64,000 nt of DNA from Cytobacillus firmus (GCF_023657595.1 NZ_CP098323.1:3124001-3188000), one strand, 5' to 3'; shown: positions 35,781 to 45,963, counted from the stretch's first letter. The notes: generated by a model not told the origin, from the letters alone. Numbers and translations: made by a program.

Positions 35781-36301
35781 TATGCCAAATTCCTGTCAGC
35801 AAGGATTTCTCTCAGATGCTGTCTGACCCGATATAATTTTGTTTTGACAGTGTTTGGGTTGAGATGAAGAATGTCCGCTATTTCTCTTTCCTTCAGTCCA
35901 TGCTTTGTTTTAAGCAGGAACACCCTTTTCTGTTCATAGGAGAGGGAATCCACATATGCGTATATCTGCTCCTGAAGCATATTAATCTCTGCTTCCTGCC
36001 CGGTATCGCTGTACCTGCTTTCCATGCAGTTTTCAAAATCAACGGAATCCTGTATCCTCTCATTAGTCCTTCTTTCTTTTCGCACAAAATCAATTGCAGT
36101 TCTGGTCGCAATTGATGATAACCATGCTCCCAGCTTATCCTGATCATCTATGCTGTCCATTTTTTTATAAGCCTTGATCAGTGTTTCCTGAACAACATCC
36201 TGCGCAAGATAATGATCCCGGGTAATGCTGTAAGCAATATGATAGAGCCGCTTATTGTATAGTCTGCAGATTTCTCTCATATCCATTGAAGGTTTTATCA
36301 C
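35780..36301 (-). CDS. ECF-type RNA polymerase sigma factor
   Basis: A 173-residue extracytoplasmic-function sigma factor. Region 2 (about residues 10-75) has YSITRDHYLAQDVVQETLIKAY and ATRTAIDFVRKERR. Region 4 (about residues 115-165) has LSYEQKRVFLLKTKHGLKEREIADILHLNPNTVKTKLYRVRQHL. The GTG start is preceded by AGAGGGGGA. It lies 33 bp after the ABC permease gene and ends the operon. No anti-sigma gene is adjacent, which is unusual for this class. Confidence 0.92.
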   Translation of the reverse strand: MIKPSMDMREICRLYNKRLYHIAYSITRDHYLAQDVVQETLIKAYKKMDSIDDQDKLGAWLSSIATRTAIDFVRKERRTNERIQDSVDFENCMESRYSDTGQEAEINMLQEQIYAYVDSLSYEQKRVFLLKTKHGLKEREIADILHLNPNTVKTKLYRVRQHLREILADRNLA

Positions 36302-36334
36302 TGTAATCCCCCTCTCCTGTAAATTTCTCCCGTA

Positions 36335-38311
36335 TTATTGAAGCCGTTCCTTTATAAATTCAGGCACTGTTTTTTCAGTAAAGCTCTTAATATCCATTGT
36401 CCTTTGTTCATCAAAATAGAATGCAATTATATATTCTTCTTCAATGTACCCATTTGAATTACTCAAACTGCTTTCTATTTGTTCTTTATCTGTAATTTTG
36501 ATTGATGATTTACTGTCACTCATCTTTTCAAAAACTTCCTCATAAGAGTACCCTGCCGCAAAGTTAATATCGATATCCTCCGCTTTTGCAGCCAGTGCAT
36601 AAGAAATATCATTGCTATTCACTTTTGCATCATTCAGCAAAGACTTTTCTTTCAGCCATTCCTCAAACCTCGTATAAGAAGGATTCCAGGTCATATAGGC
36701 TTTTTTGCTGTCATTATAATAAATCTCAATATGAGCATATGGCTCATCAATTCCCTGAAGCTCCTCATATGAAGCAGTATCCACTTCCTCAGTCAATATC
36801 TGAACAGCTTCTTTAAGTTCTTCTTTGTCTGTAATGACCGCCCGCTTTGTAACTGGCCCTGATGGGGTAATCGTGATTTTCGTAGTTTCATCTTCCGGTA
36901 CCTGATAGATTTCATTTGTTGCCATTTTATATTCATTCGATTCATAAATCAGCTTAAGATATGGCTTATATTCCCTTTTGTTAATGCTGTAATCGCGGAC
37001 CAGCTTTTCGCCATTCTTTAGTTCATACACAATAAAAACGGAACCGCGGCCTGAATCCTGAGCCTTTCTGTTTTCATCCTTTACAATCTTTTCATGAAAC
37101 CTTCTGACCAAGTCAATATTCTCGTATTCTTTTAAATATAGCGGTTCCTCATGATCAATATCATTATAAAGGTGAAAACTCTCGCTGAAATGGACCCGCT
37201 CAATTTCATTGCTCTGCGGTATGCTTTTTTCATACTGAGTCAAGTCAATTTGGAATAAGAGGAATAAAGCCGCCATTATGGCTGTATAGACCATCAATCC
37301 TTTTACATGAATAGTCACTCGCCATGATTTCTGGAGAACCATTTCGGCCGCCGCATATCCAATTAGTGCTCCAAAAACATATCCCGCGATAATCCAGCTC
37401 GTGCCGCCCTGCATCTCACCGAAATAACCCCCTCCAAGAAGCATCGTGCAAAACGTCACACCAAATTTAAAAATGGGCTTTGTTATCGGAAAAACAAGCG
37501 CGTGGGAGACTGCCTCCATTCTTCTCCTTTTATAGATCTGCAAGCCAAGAAAATACAGAGATACAATAAGTAAGAGATAAACGGCAGCCTCCACACTTGA
37601 CGGTGTACGCATATTCATCTGAGTAAATGCAATCAAAGGAGAGAACTTTTCAAATTTGCTTGTCATATAGTATTGGCCTGGAAAACCGAATAAATAGAAA
37701 GGCAAATTAATAGAAACTAAAATGATCAGACCTACAGGGAGCAGGAGAAAAATATAAGTTAACACACCCTGTACCGCCGATAATCCCGACAGCATTCCTA
37801 CAGAAACACCTGTCAGGTAAATTACAATATTAAATAAAAGCGTGATGCCCACCCAATTGAGGATCTCCCCCATTGAATAAAAATCCTGCAAATTCATGGG
37901 CTGGTAAAGAACCAGGATAATCAAAGCAATGAGTAAAACCGGCAAAATTAATAGCATGATTCCTGTTAAAGCATATTGATGGAAAATGGATTTCCTTTTA
38001 ACCGGGAGGCTGTGCATTAAATCGCTATATTGCTTTACCTGTGTATACCTGAATAAGAACACAGACAAGGCCACCGGTACTGATATACTAAAAATAAATT
38101 GGAGCTGGAAGTTGTATTGAAACAGATTGTCAATGTCCAGGAATTTCCGCTGTTCCTCTGAAGAATTCATTATGATATCAAGAGGAATGGCAAAGAACAG
38201 GCCGAGAAAATACACAATGGAGACCCAGCCGACACTTCTGAAAATCGTTTTTAAAATTTCCCTTTTAATCAAGGATGTTTTGGACTGCATATCCAATGTC
38301 CCCCATTTCAT
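36335..38311 (-). CDS. ABC-2-type permease with large extracytoplasmic domain
   Basis: A 658-residue membrane protein. About ten hydrophobic segments fill residues 20-350; a soluble, charged C-terminal half (about 360-658) contains VHFSESFHLYNDIDHEEPLYL and repeated ITDKEEL/ITDKEQI segments and is predicted to lie outside the membrane. It works with the ABC ATPase encoded just upstream, with which the frame overlaps. This arrangement resembles YtrC/YtrD-like exporters regulated by YtrA. ATG 38290 is an alternative start, also preceded by a G-rich site. The C-terminal domain is a candidate sensor. Confidence 0.82.
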   Translation of the reverse strand: MKWGTLDMQSKTSLIKREILKTIFRSVGWVSIVYFLGLFFAIPLDIIMNSSEEQRKFLDIDNLFQYNFQLQFIFSISVPVALSVFLFRYTQVKQYSDLMHSLPVKRKSIFHQYALTGIMLLILPVLLIALIILVLYQPMNLQDFYSMGEILNWVGITLLFNIVIYLTGVSVGMLSGLSAVQGVLTYIFLLLPVGLIILVSINLPFYLFGFPGQYYMTSKFEKFSPLIAFTQMNMRTPSSVEAAVYLLLIVSLYFLGLQIYKRRRMEAVSHALVFPITKPIFKFGVTFCTMLLGGGYFGEMQGGTSWIIAGYVFGALIGYAAAEMVLQKSWRVTIHVKGLMVYTAIMAALFLLFQIDLTQYEKSIPQSNEIERVHFSESFHLYNDIDHEEPLYLKEYENIDLVRRFHEKIVKDENRKAQDSGRGSVFIVYELKNGEKLVRDYSINKREYKPYLKLIYESNEYKMATNEIYQVPEDETTKITITPSGPVTKRAVITDKEELKEAVQILTEEVDTASYEELQGIDEPYAHIEIYYNDSKKAYMTWNPSYTRFEEWLKEKSLLNDAKVNSNDISYALAAKAEDIDINFAAGYSYEEVFEKMSDSKSSIKITDKEQIESSLSNSNGYIEEEYIIAFYFDEQRTMDIKSFTEKTVPEFIKERLQ

Positions 38312-39161
38312 AAATGAAAATCTCCTCTAATGTCAGGGGAAGCATATCGAAAATCACAGGTTTAAATTGTTCTACATATGACGATATTCCCTTTGCATCT
38401 CCTTTTACAATGCAGATCACAATGCTGCCTCTTTTTTCTTTATGAAGGATCTTCAGCGAATCGAAAATGGCTGGTACAGATCCTTTAAAGGCAACCTGAA
38501 TTTTATGTGTATCTGTTTTAAGGTCATCAAGATCTTTTTCAAGAATCATGCGCCCATTATGCATAATGCCTATAAAATCACATAGGTCTTCCACTTCGCG
38601 CAGATTATGAGAGGAAATAAGAATTGTCATTTCTCTTTCAGCAACCTCATCGATCAGCAGGCTTTTCACTTTCTTCCTCATTACGGGATCAAGCCCGTCC
38701 ATAGGCTCATCCAAAATTAACACTTCCGGCCTGGCAGACAAAGCAAGGATAAAAGCAGCCTGCCTCTGAATGCCTTTGGAGAATCTATGAATCTTTTTAT
38801 GTATATCCATTTCAAAAATAGCAGCCAGTTCTTCAAATCGTTCTTCATCCCACATGCTGTAAATATTTTTATAGAATTGCGCCATCTGCTTAACTGTATA
38901 TTGAGGCAGAAAATAGGGATGATCCTGAATAAAAAAGATCTTATCTTTCATTTGCGGGTTCTCGAACACCGGCTGGCCGTCAATGGCAATGCTTCCTTCA
39001 TCCTCTGCATAGATGCCTGCCAACAGCTTTAAAAGTGTTGTTTTTCCGGCTCCATTGGAACCAAGCAAGCCGTATATGGACCCTTTATTCACTTCAATGC
39101 AGACATTTTCGACAGCATCCATCTCCTCGAAAGATTTGCGCACATTACGGATTTTGATCAT
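38265..39161 (-). CDS. ABC transporter ATPase (YtrB-like)
   Basis: A 298-residue ATPase with Walker A GSNGAGKTTLLKLLAG (about residues 35-50), signature FSKGIQRQAAFILALSA, Walker B PEVLILDEPMDGLDP and H-loop ISSHNLREVEDLC. A C-terminal extension (about 215-298) is typical of export-type ATPases of this group. It starts inside the GntR gene (17-bp overlap) and overlaps the permease gene. The cargo is unknown; related systems respond to cell-wall-active antibiotics. Confidence 0.92.
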   Translation of the reverse strand: MIKIRNVRKSFEEMDAVENVCIEVNKGSIYGLLGSNGAGKTTLLKLLAGIYAEDEGSIAIDGQPVFENPQMKDKIFFIQDHPYFLPQYTVKQMAQFYKNIYSMWDEERFEELAAIFEMDIHKKIHRFSKGIQRQAAFILALSARPEVLILDEPMDGLDPVMRKKVKSLLIDEVAEREMTILISSHNLREVEDLCDFIGIMHNGRMILEKDLDDLKTDTHKIQVAFKGSVPAIFDSLKILHKEKRGSIVICIVKGDAKGISSYVEQFKPVIFDMLPLTLEEIFIYEMGDIGYAVQNILD

Positions 39162-39543
39162 CTTCTATCCCTCCCCCTATAGCTGCTTCTATTTCCTGTA
39201 TGAGCTTGTATAATTCATTTTTTGTGATTCCAAGGTATAAAGCCTCTGATAAAAGCTTTGAAAGTTCATTTTTCACTTTTTCTATTTTTTCGCTGTTCAG
39301 ATTGGGTGTCGCTGCACTGACAAAACTGCCTTTCCCTTTTATGGAATAAATATAGCCCTGGGACTCAAGCTCCCTATATGCCTTCTGAATGGTATTAGGA
39401 TTGATCGTCAGCTGCTGGGCCAGCGTTCGAACGGAAGGCAGCTGTTCATCTGCTGTTAAGACCTCTGTGATGATCAGCTCTTTAAGCCGCTCAACCAGCT
39501 GTTCATATATAGGTTTTCGGCTCCTTACATCCAATTCAAACAT
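39145..39543 (-). CDS. GntR-family repressor, YtrA subfamily
   Basis: A 132-residue regulator consisting of an N-terminal winged helix (LDVRSRKPIYEQLVERLKELI then LPSVRTLAQQLTINPNTIQKAYRELESQGYIYSIKGKGSFVS, read in parts) and only a short helical tail, the hallmark of the YtrA subgroup. It is the first gene of an operon with an ABC exporter and a sigma factor and very likely represses it. An inverted repeat lies just upstream at 39566-39590. Confidence 0.92.
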   Translation of the reverse strand: MFELDVRSRKPIYEQLVERLKELIITEVLTADEQLPSVRTLAQQLTINPNTIQKAYRELESQGYIYSIKGKGSFVSAATPNLNSEKIEKVKNELSKLLSEALYLGITKNELYKLIQEIEAAIGGGIEDDQNP

Positions 39544-39565
39544 GCTTGCCCTCCCATCTGTATGC

Positions 39566-39590
39566 AGTGTACTATGATTCCTAGTACAGT
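39566..39590 (-). promoter_or_regulatory. Candidate YtrA-type operator
   Basis: AGTGTA-N13-TACAGT (39566-39590), with an inner perfect dyad TGTACTA/TAGTACA. To my memory the Bacillus subtilis YtrA operator is AGTGTA-N13-TACACT, so this differs at one position. It lies about 25 bp upstream of the GntR gene start. A possible -10 TATAAT lies further upstream near 39606. Confidence 0.7.
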
Positions 39591-39654
39591 TGACACAGTT
39601 AGATTATATTACAAGTAATTGGAAAAGAGAAGGGGAAAATTAAACTTTTTATAA

Positions 39655-39693
39655 AAAGAAAAAAACTGGTTCAGCCAAAGGGCTAAACCAGTC
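39655..39693 (-). terminator. Terminator of the permease gene
   Basis: ACTGGTTCAGCC...GGCTAAACCAGT stem with U-tract on the minus strand, directly after the LctP-family stop. Confidence 0.8.
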
Positions 39694-39703
39694 AAAAGTG
39701 TTC

Positions 39704-41494
39704 TTATTTAGCAGATTTCACATTCACCGGTGGCGGAGGCAAAATCATGTTGGAACGCCTGTTATTTGTTGCAATTATATAAACAGCTGCGACTGCGATG
39801 GCAACTGCAATGAAGGAACCGATATTGAAAATCCCTTTTTGCGAATACCAGACAATCGAGTAACCTACAGATCCTGCCAGCAGGGCATAGTAGAAGAATG
39901 GGAATAACGTTTTGCGGATGACAGCGCCTTCTTTTCCAACAAGTCCCACAACAGCTGATGCAGCAACGACGTTATGCACACAAATCATGTTTCCAGCTGC
40001 TCCTCCGACTGCCTGAAGGGCTACAATCCAGGTTGCATCCACCCCGATCTGTGAGCCGACGTCATATTGGAATAATGCAAACATCATATTACTGACGGTA
40101 TTACTTCCTGCAATAAAGGCTCCTAGACCCCCGATGAAGGTGGCAAAGAACGGCCAGAATTCTCCAGCAAGAGCTGCAGCACCGTTCGCAAGCTCGATCG
40201 GCATCTGATTATAGCCCGCTTCTCCCCCGCCGGTGTTGATAAATACCTGTACCATCGGAACCGTGAAAATTAAAGCTGTTGAAGCAGCTACAGTTGTCTT
40301 TCCCGAATCTGCCCAGGCTTTTTTGTATGAACTGGAATTCATTCCATGGATAAAATAAGTGATAACAGATACAAGAATAAAAATCGTTCCCGGCAAATAC
40401 AGCGGCTGGAAGCTTGAAGTGATGCCGGAATCAAAAATGTTTTCAAATTTGACCGTCCACGCCTGAAGCAACTCTAAAAATGGAAGCGATTTCAACCTTG
40501 ACAATACTAAGAATAGGCCAACTAAAACATAAGGAGTCCAGGCACGCATCATGCTCATGCTTCCGCTCTTATGGGCAACAGCTTTGATTTCCAGCTTGCC
40601 AGTCCATTCAGGATCCCACTTGGATTTCTCTTCAAAATCCCAAACCTGATCCTTTGGCGGCATAAGAAAGCCTTTTTTAGCTGCAAAAACAACAATTGCT
40701 AAACCAGCTAATCCCCCGATCATTGATGGGAATTCAGGTCCAAGGACATTCGCTACAATAACATAAGGGATCGTCATGGCAAATGCAGCAAATAGTGCAA
40801 ACTTCCAGATTTTTATTCCTTCAGTAAATGATTTATTTTTGCCGAAAAATCTTGTCATTAAAGCTACTACAAATAAAGGAATCAATGTGCCGGCAATCAT
40901 GTGGAGAATGGCTACTTGTCCTGCAATTTGAGTTACCAGTCCAAGCAGGTTATCGGTAAGACTCGCATTGCCCGATAAACCGGTCTGAACGCCGACAAGC
41001 ATCGGTGTCCCTACAGCACCGAATGACACCGGTGTACTTTGAATGACCATCCCGGCAATAACTGCGGCCATAGCCGGAAAGCCAAGGCCCACTAATAGCG
41101 GGACTGCTACAGCGGCTGGAGTACCAAACCCGGACGCGCCTTCAATGAAAGAACCAAACAGCCAGGCTATGATAATTACTTGTATTCGGCGGTCAGGCGA
41201 TATATCTGTGAATCCCTGACGAATGGTTTTTAAACCGCCGCTTTCCTGAAGGGTGTTTAGAAGCAGAATAGCGCCGAAAATAATATAAAGAAGTGTTCCG
41301 GCAACAACCAGGCCATTGAGGGATGCAGCGGCAACTTTTGCCCCTGATACTTTCCAAACAAATAGAGCAAGAACTACTGCTACAAGGTATGAGATTGGCA
41401 TCGCCTTACTTGCCGGCCATCTCAATCCGACAAGAAATACTGCAACTGCAATAATTGGCAATAAAGATAGTAAAGCTAACATTCCTGTACTCAA
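39704..41494 (-). CDS. LctP-family lactate/glycolate permease
   Basis: A 596-residue permease of the LctP family (lactate and glycolate symporters such as E. coli LldP and GlcA), with 12 or more membrane helices. Recognisable segments: [40 protein letters not shown] and [21 protein letters not shown]. The TTG at 41494 is chosen because AAAGGAGG lies 9 bp upstream; the usual [10 protein letters not shown] start follows four codons later. Glycolate is favoured as substrate because its upstream DNA shares a motif with the nearby glycolate oxidase and malate synthase genes; this is inference. Confidence 0.9.
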   Translation of the reverse strand: MSTGMLALLSLLPIIAVAVFLVGLRWPASKAMPISYLVAVVLALFVWKVSGAKVAAASLNGLVVAGTLLYIIFGAILLLNTLQESGGLKTIRQGFTDISPDRRIQVIIIAWLFGSFIEGASGFGTPAAVAVPLLVGLGFPAMAAVIAGMVIQSTPVSFGAVGTPMLVGVQTGLSGNASLTDNLLGLVTQIAGQVAILHMIAGTLIPLFVVALMTRFFGKNKSFTEGIKIWKFALFAAFAMTIPYVIVANVLGPEFPSMIGGLAGLAIVVFAAKKGFLMPPKDQVWDFEEKSKWDPEWTGKLEIKAVAHKSGSMSMMRAWTPYVLVGLFLVLSRLKSLPFLELLQAWTVKFENIFDSGITSSFQPLYLPGTIFILVSVITYFIHGMNSSSYKKAWADSGKTTVAASTALIFTVPMVQVFINTGGGEAGYNQMPIELANGAAALAGEFWPFFATFIGGLGAFIAGSNTVSNMMFALFQYDVGSQIGVDATWIVALQAVGGAAGNMICVHNVVAASAVVGLVGKEGAVIRKTLFPFFYYALLAGSVGYSIVWYSQKGIFNIGSFIAVAIAVAAVYIIATNNRRSNMILPPPPVNVKSAK

Positions 41495-41509
41495 ATTACA
41501 TTTCCTCCT

Positions 41510-41532
41510 TTGTTTTGTAATAACGAACAATG
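41510..41532 (-). promoter_or_regulatory. Shared glycolate-regulon motif, copy upstream of the permease
   Basis: Sequence TTGTTTTGTAATAACGAACA and the following ATG-like bases align with the copy before the glycolate oxidase operon at 20 of 23 positions. It abuts the ribosome binding site, about 16 bp from the start codon, so it probably covers the transcription start. Confidence 0.6.
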
Positions 41533-41694
41533 ATTGCACTTTGTTGCGGATAGCAAAACATGTTATATAACTATAATGGTTTTGTTATACAACATGGCAC
41601 TAGGCTTATTTACATTATACAAACATTTTTCACAATTTCAATAATATTTGGAAAATTTAATCTATGTATTTACACAAAAAAATTTGTATGTATA

Positions 41695-41744
41695 TACAAA
41701 AAAATTAGCTCAATATATCTTTTTATCGAGATATATCGAGCTAA
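41695..41744 (-). terminator. Terminator of the FAH-IclR operon
   Basis: Long stem TTAGCTC(A)ATATATCT / AGATATAT(C)GAGCTAA with U-tract on the minus strand, just after the IclR stop. The rest of the 253-bp gap holds the permease upstream region and a TTTGTAT/ATACAAA dyad near 41678-41695. Confidence 0.8.
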
Positions 41745-41747
41745 TTA

Positions 41748-42524
41748 CTAATTGATTCGGCTTACATGACCAAGACGTGCTGAAATTCCTTGTCCTGTCT
41801 TTACCATTTTGGATTTTAATGCATCAAGCCGATCATCTGTCATTCTCATGGTCGGTCCTGAAATACTGACTGCAGCAATAACCTTGCCAAGGTGGTCAAA
41901 AATAGGAACGGCAACACACGTAATTCCATATTCATTTTCTTCCAGATCAAGAGCAAATCCTTTTTGCCTTACCTGACCCAATTCTTTCATGAATTCTTCT
42001 TTATCCGTTATGGTTTTATCTGTATGGACCGGCATCCCTTTTCTTTCAAGAATATCGGACACAATGCTTGAAGGCAGGTGTGCCAGAATGGCCTTGCCGA
42101 CAGATGTGCAATGCATGGGAGCGCGTTTCCCGACTTTCGAATGCATTCTTAATGTTTCATTGCCCTCAAGCTTCTCGATGTACACAACCTCTCCCTGATC
42201 GTAAACGACTAAATGAATGACTTCATTTGTTTCATTTTCAAGCTCCTGCAGAAAAGGCCTTGCTTCTGCACGCAAATCGATTGATTCAAGCAGCTTTGAA
42301 CTGATCTCGAGGAATTTATACCCTAATTTGTACTTGCCGGTTTCGGCGTCCTGCTCTATATATCCGTACTGAACCAGAGTAGATAGAATACGGTAAACAG
42401 AGCTTTTGTTGATGTCTATCTGATTGGCAATTTCCGTTACGCCAAGACCGGTTTTTTTCAGGCTGATCAATGTAATTATATCCAGCGCCCTGCTGACGGA
42501 CTTGACCATATTTTCTCTTTCCAC
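41748..42524 (-). CDS. IclR-family transcriptional regulator
   Basis: A 258-residue IclR regulator. N-terminal winged helix: SVSRALDIITLISLKKTGLGVTEIANQIDINKSSVYRILSTLVQYGYI (about residues 9-56, read in parts). The C-terminal ligand domain includes MHCTSVGKAILAHLP and ECGVAVPIFD-like CVAVPIFDHLGKVIAAVSISG. GTG 42524 is chosen since GGGGTGA lies 5 bp upstream; the frame is open to an ATG nine codons earlier. It follows the FAH-family gene with a 44-bp gap and may control that gene or the permease next to it. Confidence 0.9.
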   Translation of the reverse strand: MERENMVKSVSRALDIITLISLKKTGLGVTEIANQIDINKSSVYRILSTLVQYGYIEQDAETGKYKLGYKFLEISSKLLESIDLRAEARPFLQELENETNEVIHLVVYDQGEVVYIEKLEGNETLRMHSKVGKRAPMHCTSVGKAILAHLPSSIVSDILERKGMPVHTDKTITDKEEFMKELGQVRQKGFALDLEENEYGITCVAVPIFDHLGKVIAAVSISGPTMRMTDDRLDALKSKMVKTGQGISARLGHVSRIN

Positions 42525-42568
42525 AATATTCACCCCAGGTGCAAATGCCATAATTCAATTTACTTGAA

Positions 42569-43348
42569 TTATACCGTTTTTGCGCTTTCACGTGCCACTG
42601 CAAATGTATTGCGCAGTGTTCCAATCTCTTTGATTTCACATTCGATAACATCACCTGACCTGACCATCTCAGCTCCAACAGGACTTCCTGTAAGGATTAC
42701 GTCACCCGGCTTCAGTGTCATGACATTAGACAGGTATGAAATCATTTTACGAATTGGAATAATCATGAGATCTGTGCTGCTGTTCTGCTTTTCTGTGCCG
42801 TTTAATTTTGCTTCAACCTTTACCTCAAACGGATCCAGTTCAGTTTCGATTACGGGACCCAGCGGAGTAAAACTGTCAAAGGATTTGCCAATTGTCCAAT
42901 GTCCATCATTATGGAAAAATTGCGGAGCAGTAACATCATTCCCCACTGTGTAGCCGAAAACATAATCAAGCACATCTGACTCTGCTACATTTTTTGCTTC
43001 TCTGCCAATGACGACAGCCAGTTCTGATTCGAATTTCACCTCTTCAATGCCTTCAGGAATGATAATCTCCTCATCTGGTCCAATAACAGAAGATACAGGC
43101 TTGAAGAAGAATACAGGAATTTCAGGGAGTGTCTCAGGCAAATCCGATTTTTCGGACACATAGTTGGCTCCAATTCCAATGATCTGATTAGGAACCAGGG
43201 GTGCAAGCTGTTTTGCTTCATTCTGCGAAAAGCTCTGGCCTGTATACTCCCAATCTCCAAAAATATCCCCTTTAATTTCTTTATAAATACCCTCTTCTAA
43301 TACTCCTTCATGTACTGCTCCATTAACTTCATATCTTGTAAACTTCAT
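42569..43348 (-). CDS. Fumarylacetoacetate hydrolase family protein
   Basis: A 259-residue FAH-family enzyme (hydrolases, decarboxylases or isomerases acting on beta-diketo acids such as acylpyruvates or homoprotocatechuate intermediates). The metal ligands are seen in VKFESELAVVIGREA (E-x-E) and GYTVGNDVTAPQ (Asp), with KSFDSFTPLGPVIETELD and LKPGDVILTGSPVG following. It is the first gene of a two-gene unit with IclR. GAGGGGAGAGG precedes the ATG. The exact substrate is unknown. Confidence 0.9.
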   Translation of the reverse strand: MKFTRYEVNGAVHEGVLEEGIYKEIKGDIFGDWEYTGQSFSQNEAKQLAPLVPNQIIGIGANYVSEKSDLPETLPEIPVFFFKPVSSVIGPDEEIIIPEGIEEVKFESELAVVIGREAKNVAESDVLDYVFGYTVGNDVTAPQFFHNDGHWTIGKSFDSFTPLGPVIETELDPFEVKVEAKLNGTEKQNSSTDLMIIPIRKMISYLSNVMTLKPGDVILTGSPVGAEMVRSGDVIECEIKEIGTLRNTFAVARESAKTV

Positions 43349-43432
43349 TTTTCTTCCTCTCCCCTCGGTAACTTTAAGCCTGCAGATCTTTAGAAAAGGC
43401 TCTTTTCGTATAAAATGTTGTATTTAACACCA

Positions 43433-43645
43433 ACAATGTTGTCCGTTGATTTCCGCTCCAGGAGCCTCAGCGAACCGCGGGGCGGGCGCTGAGCCTCCTC
43501 AACGCTGCGCGTCTGCGGGTTCTCACCTGTCCCGCTGCTCCCGCAGGACTTTGAATAAGCTTCCTTGAATAAACACCGCACCAAGAAAATGCGAATGCAT
43601 TTTTGAGGATCTCGCACCTTCCGCTCCAATCAACTCTGCAACAAT
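43433..43645. repeat. MITE-like intergenic repeat with terminal inverted repeats
   Basis: Imperfect terminal inverted repeats (43433-43451 ending in GTTGATT; 43628-43645 beginning AATCAAC) enclose GC-rich fold-back DNA. Inner pairs: GGAGCCTCAGCG (43461-43472) with CGCTGAGCCTCC (43487-43498), and CTGCGGG near 43512 with CCCGCAG near 43540. CCGCTCC occurs near both ends. The sequence resembles, from memory, a repeat dispersed in many Bacillaceae genomes. It shows no transposase and is noticeably richer in GC than its surroundings. Confidence 0.75.
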
Positions 43646-43681
43646 ATATATAAAGGAACAAACCTTGCGAAATCAGTCTTA

Positions 43682-43710
43682 GAAAAACAGGGCACATTCA
43701 TGCCCTGTTC
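43682..43710 (-). terminator. Terminator after malate synthase
   Basis: AACAGGGCA/TGCCCTGTT stem with U-tract on the minus strand, a few bases downstream of the stop. Confidence 0.85.
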
Positions 43711-43717
43711 TACACTA

Positions 43718-45895
43718 TTACTGTTTTACTGCATACTTGGATTTCGCTTCAAGACGGCGGCGGTGCAGGATTGGTTCTGTATAGCCGTTTGGCTGATCAT
43801 AGCCTTCGAAAACAAGGTCACATGCTGCCTGGAATGCAACCGATTGATCGAAATCAGCTGCCATTGGGCGGTATGCGGTATCTCCACTGTTTTGTTCATC
43901 TACTACCTTAGCCATTTTCTTAAGTGTCTCAAGCACTTGTTCCTTCGTGCAGATGCCATGGTGAAGCCAATTTGCAACATGCTGGCTCGAAATCCTTAAT
44001 GTCGCACGGTCCTCCATTAAACCAATATTATTGATATCAGGAACTTTGGAACAGCCGATGCCCTGCTCAACCCAGCGTACCACATATCCGAGGATACCCT
44101 GTGCGTTGTTTTCCAGCTCTTCCTGGATCTCCTCTTGAGTCCATTGCGGATTTTCTGCAACCGGTATCTGCAGAATTTCGTCACGAAGGTCTGTAACTTC
44201 CTCCAGCAGCTTGTTTTGCACCTTCTGAACTTCTACCTGATGGTAATGCAATGCATGAAGGGTGGCTGCAGTTGGAGACGGTACCCAGGCAGTATTGGCG
44301 CCGGCGTTCAAATGGCCGATCTTTTGCTCCATCATATCTGCCATCATATCAGGCATAGCCCACATGCCTTTTCCAATTTGCGCACGTCCCTGGAAGCCTG
44401 TTTCAAGGCCTGTATTGACATTGGATTTTTCATAGCCTTTTAGCCAGGCTGTTGCTTTCATATCATTCTTGCGGATCATCGGGCCAGCTTCCATGGAAGT
44501 GTGCATCTCATCCCCTGTACGGTCAAGGAATCCGGTGTTTATGAAAACAATGCGCTCCTTTACTTCACGGATGCAGGCTGCAAGATTCAAGGATGTACGG
44601 CGCTCCTCATCCATTACACCAATTTTCAGTGTGTTCCGCTCCAGTCCAAGCAGATCTTCCGTCCGGTCAAATAACTCGTTTGCAAAAGCAACCTCTTTGG
44701 AACCGTGCATTTTTGGCTTAACGATATAAATGGATCCCTCAGATGTGTTTTGGTATGGTCCATTTCCAAGCAATGTATGCTTCCCGATCAGGGAAGTAAC
44801 TACCGTATCGAGGATCCCTTCCTGCACTTCATTTCCTTCTGCATCCAAAATAGCGTTAATGGACATTAAATGTCCGACATTCCTGACAAACATTAATGAG
44901 CGTCCAGGTAATGAAAACTCCTTCCCTTCAGCAGACACATATGAACGGTCAGGATTCAATTTACGTGTCATTGATTTAGAGCCCTTTGTGAAGGCTGCGG
45001 AAAGGTCACCTTTCATTAAACCGAGCCAGTTGCGATATACAAGGACCTTGTCTTCAGCATCAACTGCGGTTACTGAATCCTCACAGTCCATAATTGTGGT
45101 AATTGCAGCTTCAAGTAAAACATCCTTCACCCCGGCATCATCCGTTTTTCCAATTGGGTGGCTTCTGTCAAACTGAATCTCAAAATAAAGGCCATTATTC
45201 TTTAAGAGTACCGCAGAAGGCTGATTCTGCTCTCCCTGGTATCCGGCAAACTTTGCTTCTTCTTTTAGTTTTACAGTTTCCCCATTGCCCAGCACAACTG
45301 CCAGTTTCCCTTCATCAACCTTGTATTGTACAGCGTCTTTATGCGAACCGCTTGAGAGAGGAACAGTTTGGTCAAGGAATTCCCTGGCAAATGCAATAAC
45401 CTTTTCTCCCCTTACAGGATTATATCCGCCGTCCCTATTTGCCCCATTTTCTTCACTGATTGCATCGGTTCCATAAAGTGCATCGTACAAGCTTCCCCAC
45501 CGGGCATTTGCTGCATTGATCGCATATCTCCCGTTATTAACTGGAACGACCAATTGCGGTCCGGCCTTCACAGCTACTTCTTCATCCACATTTTCTGTAG
45601 TAATTTTAAAATCCTCGGCTTTTGGCTCAAGATAGCCGATCTCTTCCAAAAATGACTTATAGCTATTAAAATCAAAATCCTTGTTTTCCCTGTGCCATGT
45701 GTTCAGCTTATGCTGAATTTCATCACGCTTTGCAAGCAATGCTTTATTCTTAGGGGTCAGATCATTTATAAGCGCTTCCAAACCGGACCAGAATTGCTCC
45801 TGACCAACGAAGCTTCCCGGCAAAGCCTCGGAATTGATAAATTCATAGAGCTCCCTTGCAACCTGCAGACTTCCTGTTTTCACATAGTTCTCCAT
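43718..45895 (-). CDS. glcB: Malate synthase G
   Basis: A 725-residue malate synthase G, condensing glyoxylate and acetyl-CoA to malate. Diagnostic segments: [22 protein letters not shown] (about residues 266-287, Mg-binding acid), [19 protein letters not shown] (catalytic Arg/Glu) and [18 protein letters not shown] with [23 protein letters not shown]. Length is that of the G isoform. It lies downstream of the glycolate oxidase genes but with a 183-bp gap, a hairpin and its own copy of the shared motif, so it is probably transcribed separately. AAAGGAGGAAAT precedes the ATG. Confidence 0.97.
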   Translation of the reverse strand: MENYVKTGSLQVARELYEFINSEALPGSFVGQEQFWSGLEALINDLTPKNKALLAKRDEIQHKLNTWHRENKDFDFNSYKSFLEEIGYLEPKAEDFKITTENVDEEVAVKAGPQLVVPVNNGRYAINAANARWGSLYDALYGTDAISEENGANRDGGYNPVRGEKVIAFAREFLDQTVPLSSGSHKDAVQYKVDEGKLAVVLGNGETVKLKEEAKFAGYQGEQNQPSAVLLKNNGLYFEIQFDRSHPIGKTDDAGVKDVLLEAAITTIMDCEDSVTAVDAEDKVLVYRNWLGLMKGDLSAAFTKGSKSMTRKLNPDRSYVSAEGKEFSLPGRSLMFVRNVGHLMSINAILDAEGNEVQEGILDTVVTSLIGKHTLLGNGPYQNTSEGSIYIVKPKMHGSKEVAFANELFDRTEDLLGLERNTLKIGVMDEERRTSLNLAACIREVKERIVFINTGFLDRTGDEMHTSMEAGPMIRKNDMKATAWLKGYEKSNVNTGLETGFQGRAQIGKGMWAMPDMMADMMEQKIGHLNAGANTAWVPSPTAATLHALHYHQVEVQKVQNKLLEEVTDLRDEILQIPVAENPQWTQEEIQEELENNAQGILGYVVRWVEQGIGCSKVPDINNIGLMEDRATLRISSQHVANWLHHGICTKEQVLETLKKMAKVVDEQNSGDTAYRPMAADFDQSVAFQAACDLVFEGYDQPNGYTEPILHRRRLEAKSKYAVKQ

Positions 45896-45933
45896 TATTC
45901 ATTTCCTCCTTTGATTGCTGCTTTTAATTTCAT

Positions 45934-45963
45934 TTGTTTCTTATTACGAAACAGCGTTTCTAA
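45934..45963 (-). promoter_or_regulatory. Shared glycolate-regulon motif, copy upstream of malate synthase
   Basis: TTGTTTCTTATTACGAAACA followed by GCGTTTCTAA. It matches the copy before the oxidase operon at 18 of the first 23 positions and shares the 3' end GTTTCTAA. It includes a GAAAC/GTTTC dyad and is about 40 bp upstream of the start. Confidence 0.6.

Noticed and set aside
43390..43697. Two overlapping minus-strand ORFs of 79 and 76 codons
   Set aside because: They lie in the GC-rich fold-back element, have no ribosome site and their products are Arg-rich and low in complexity, as expected of frames in such DNA.
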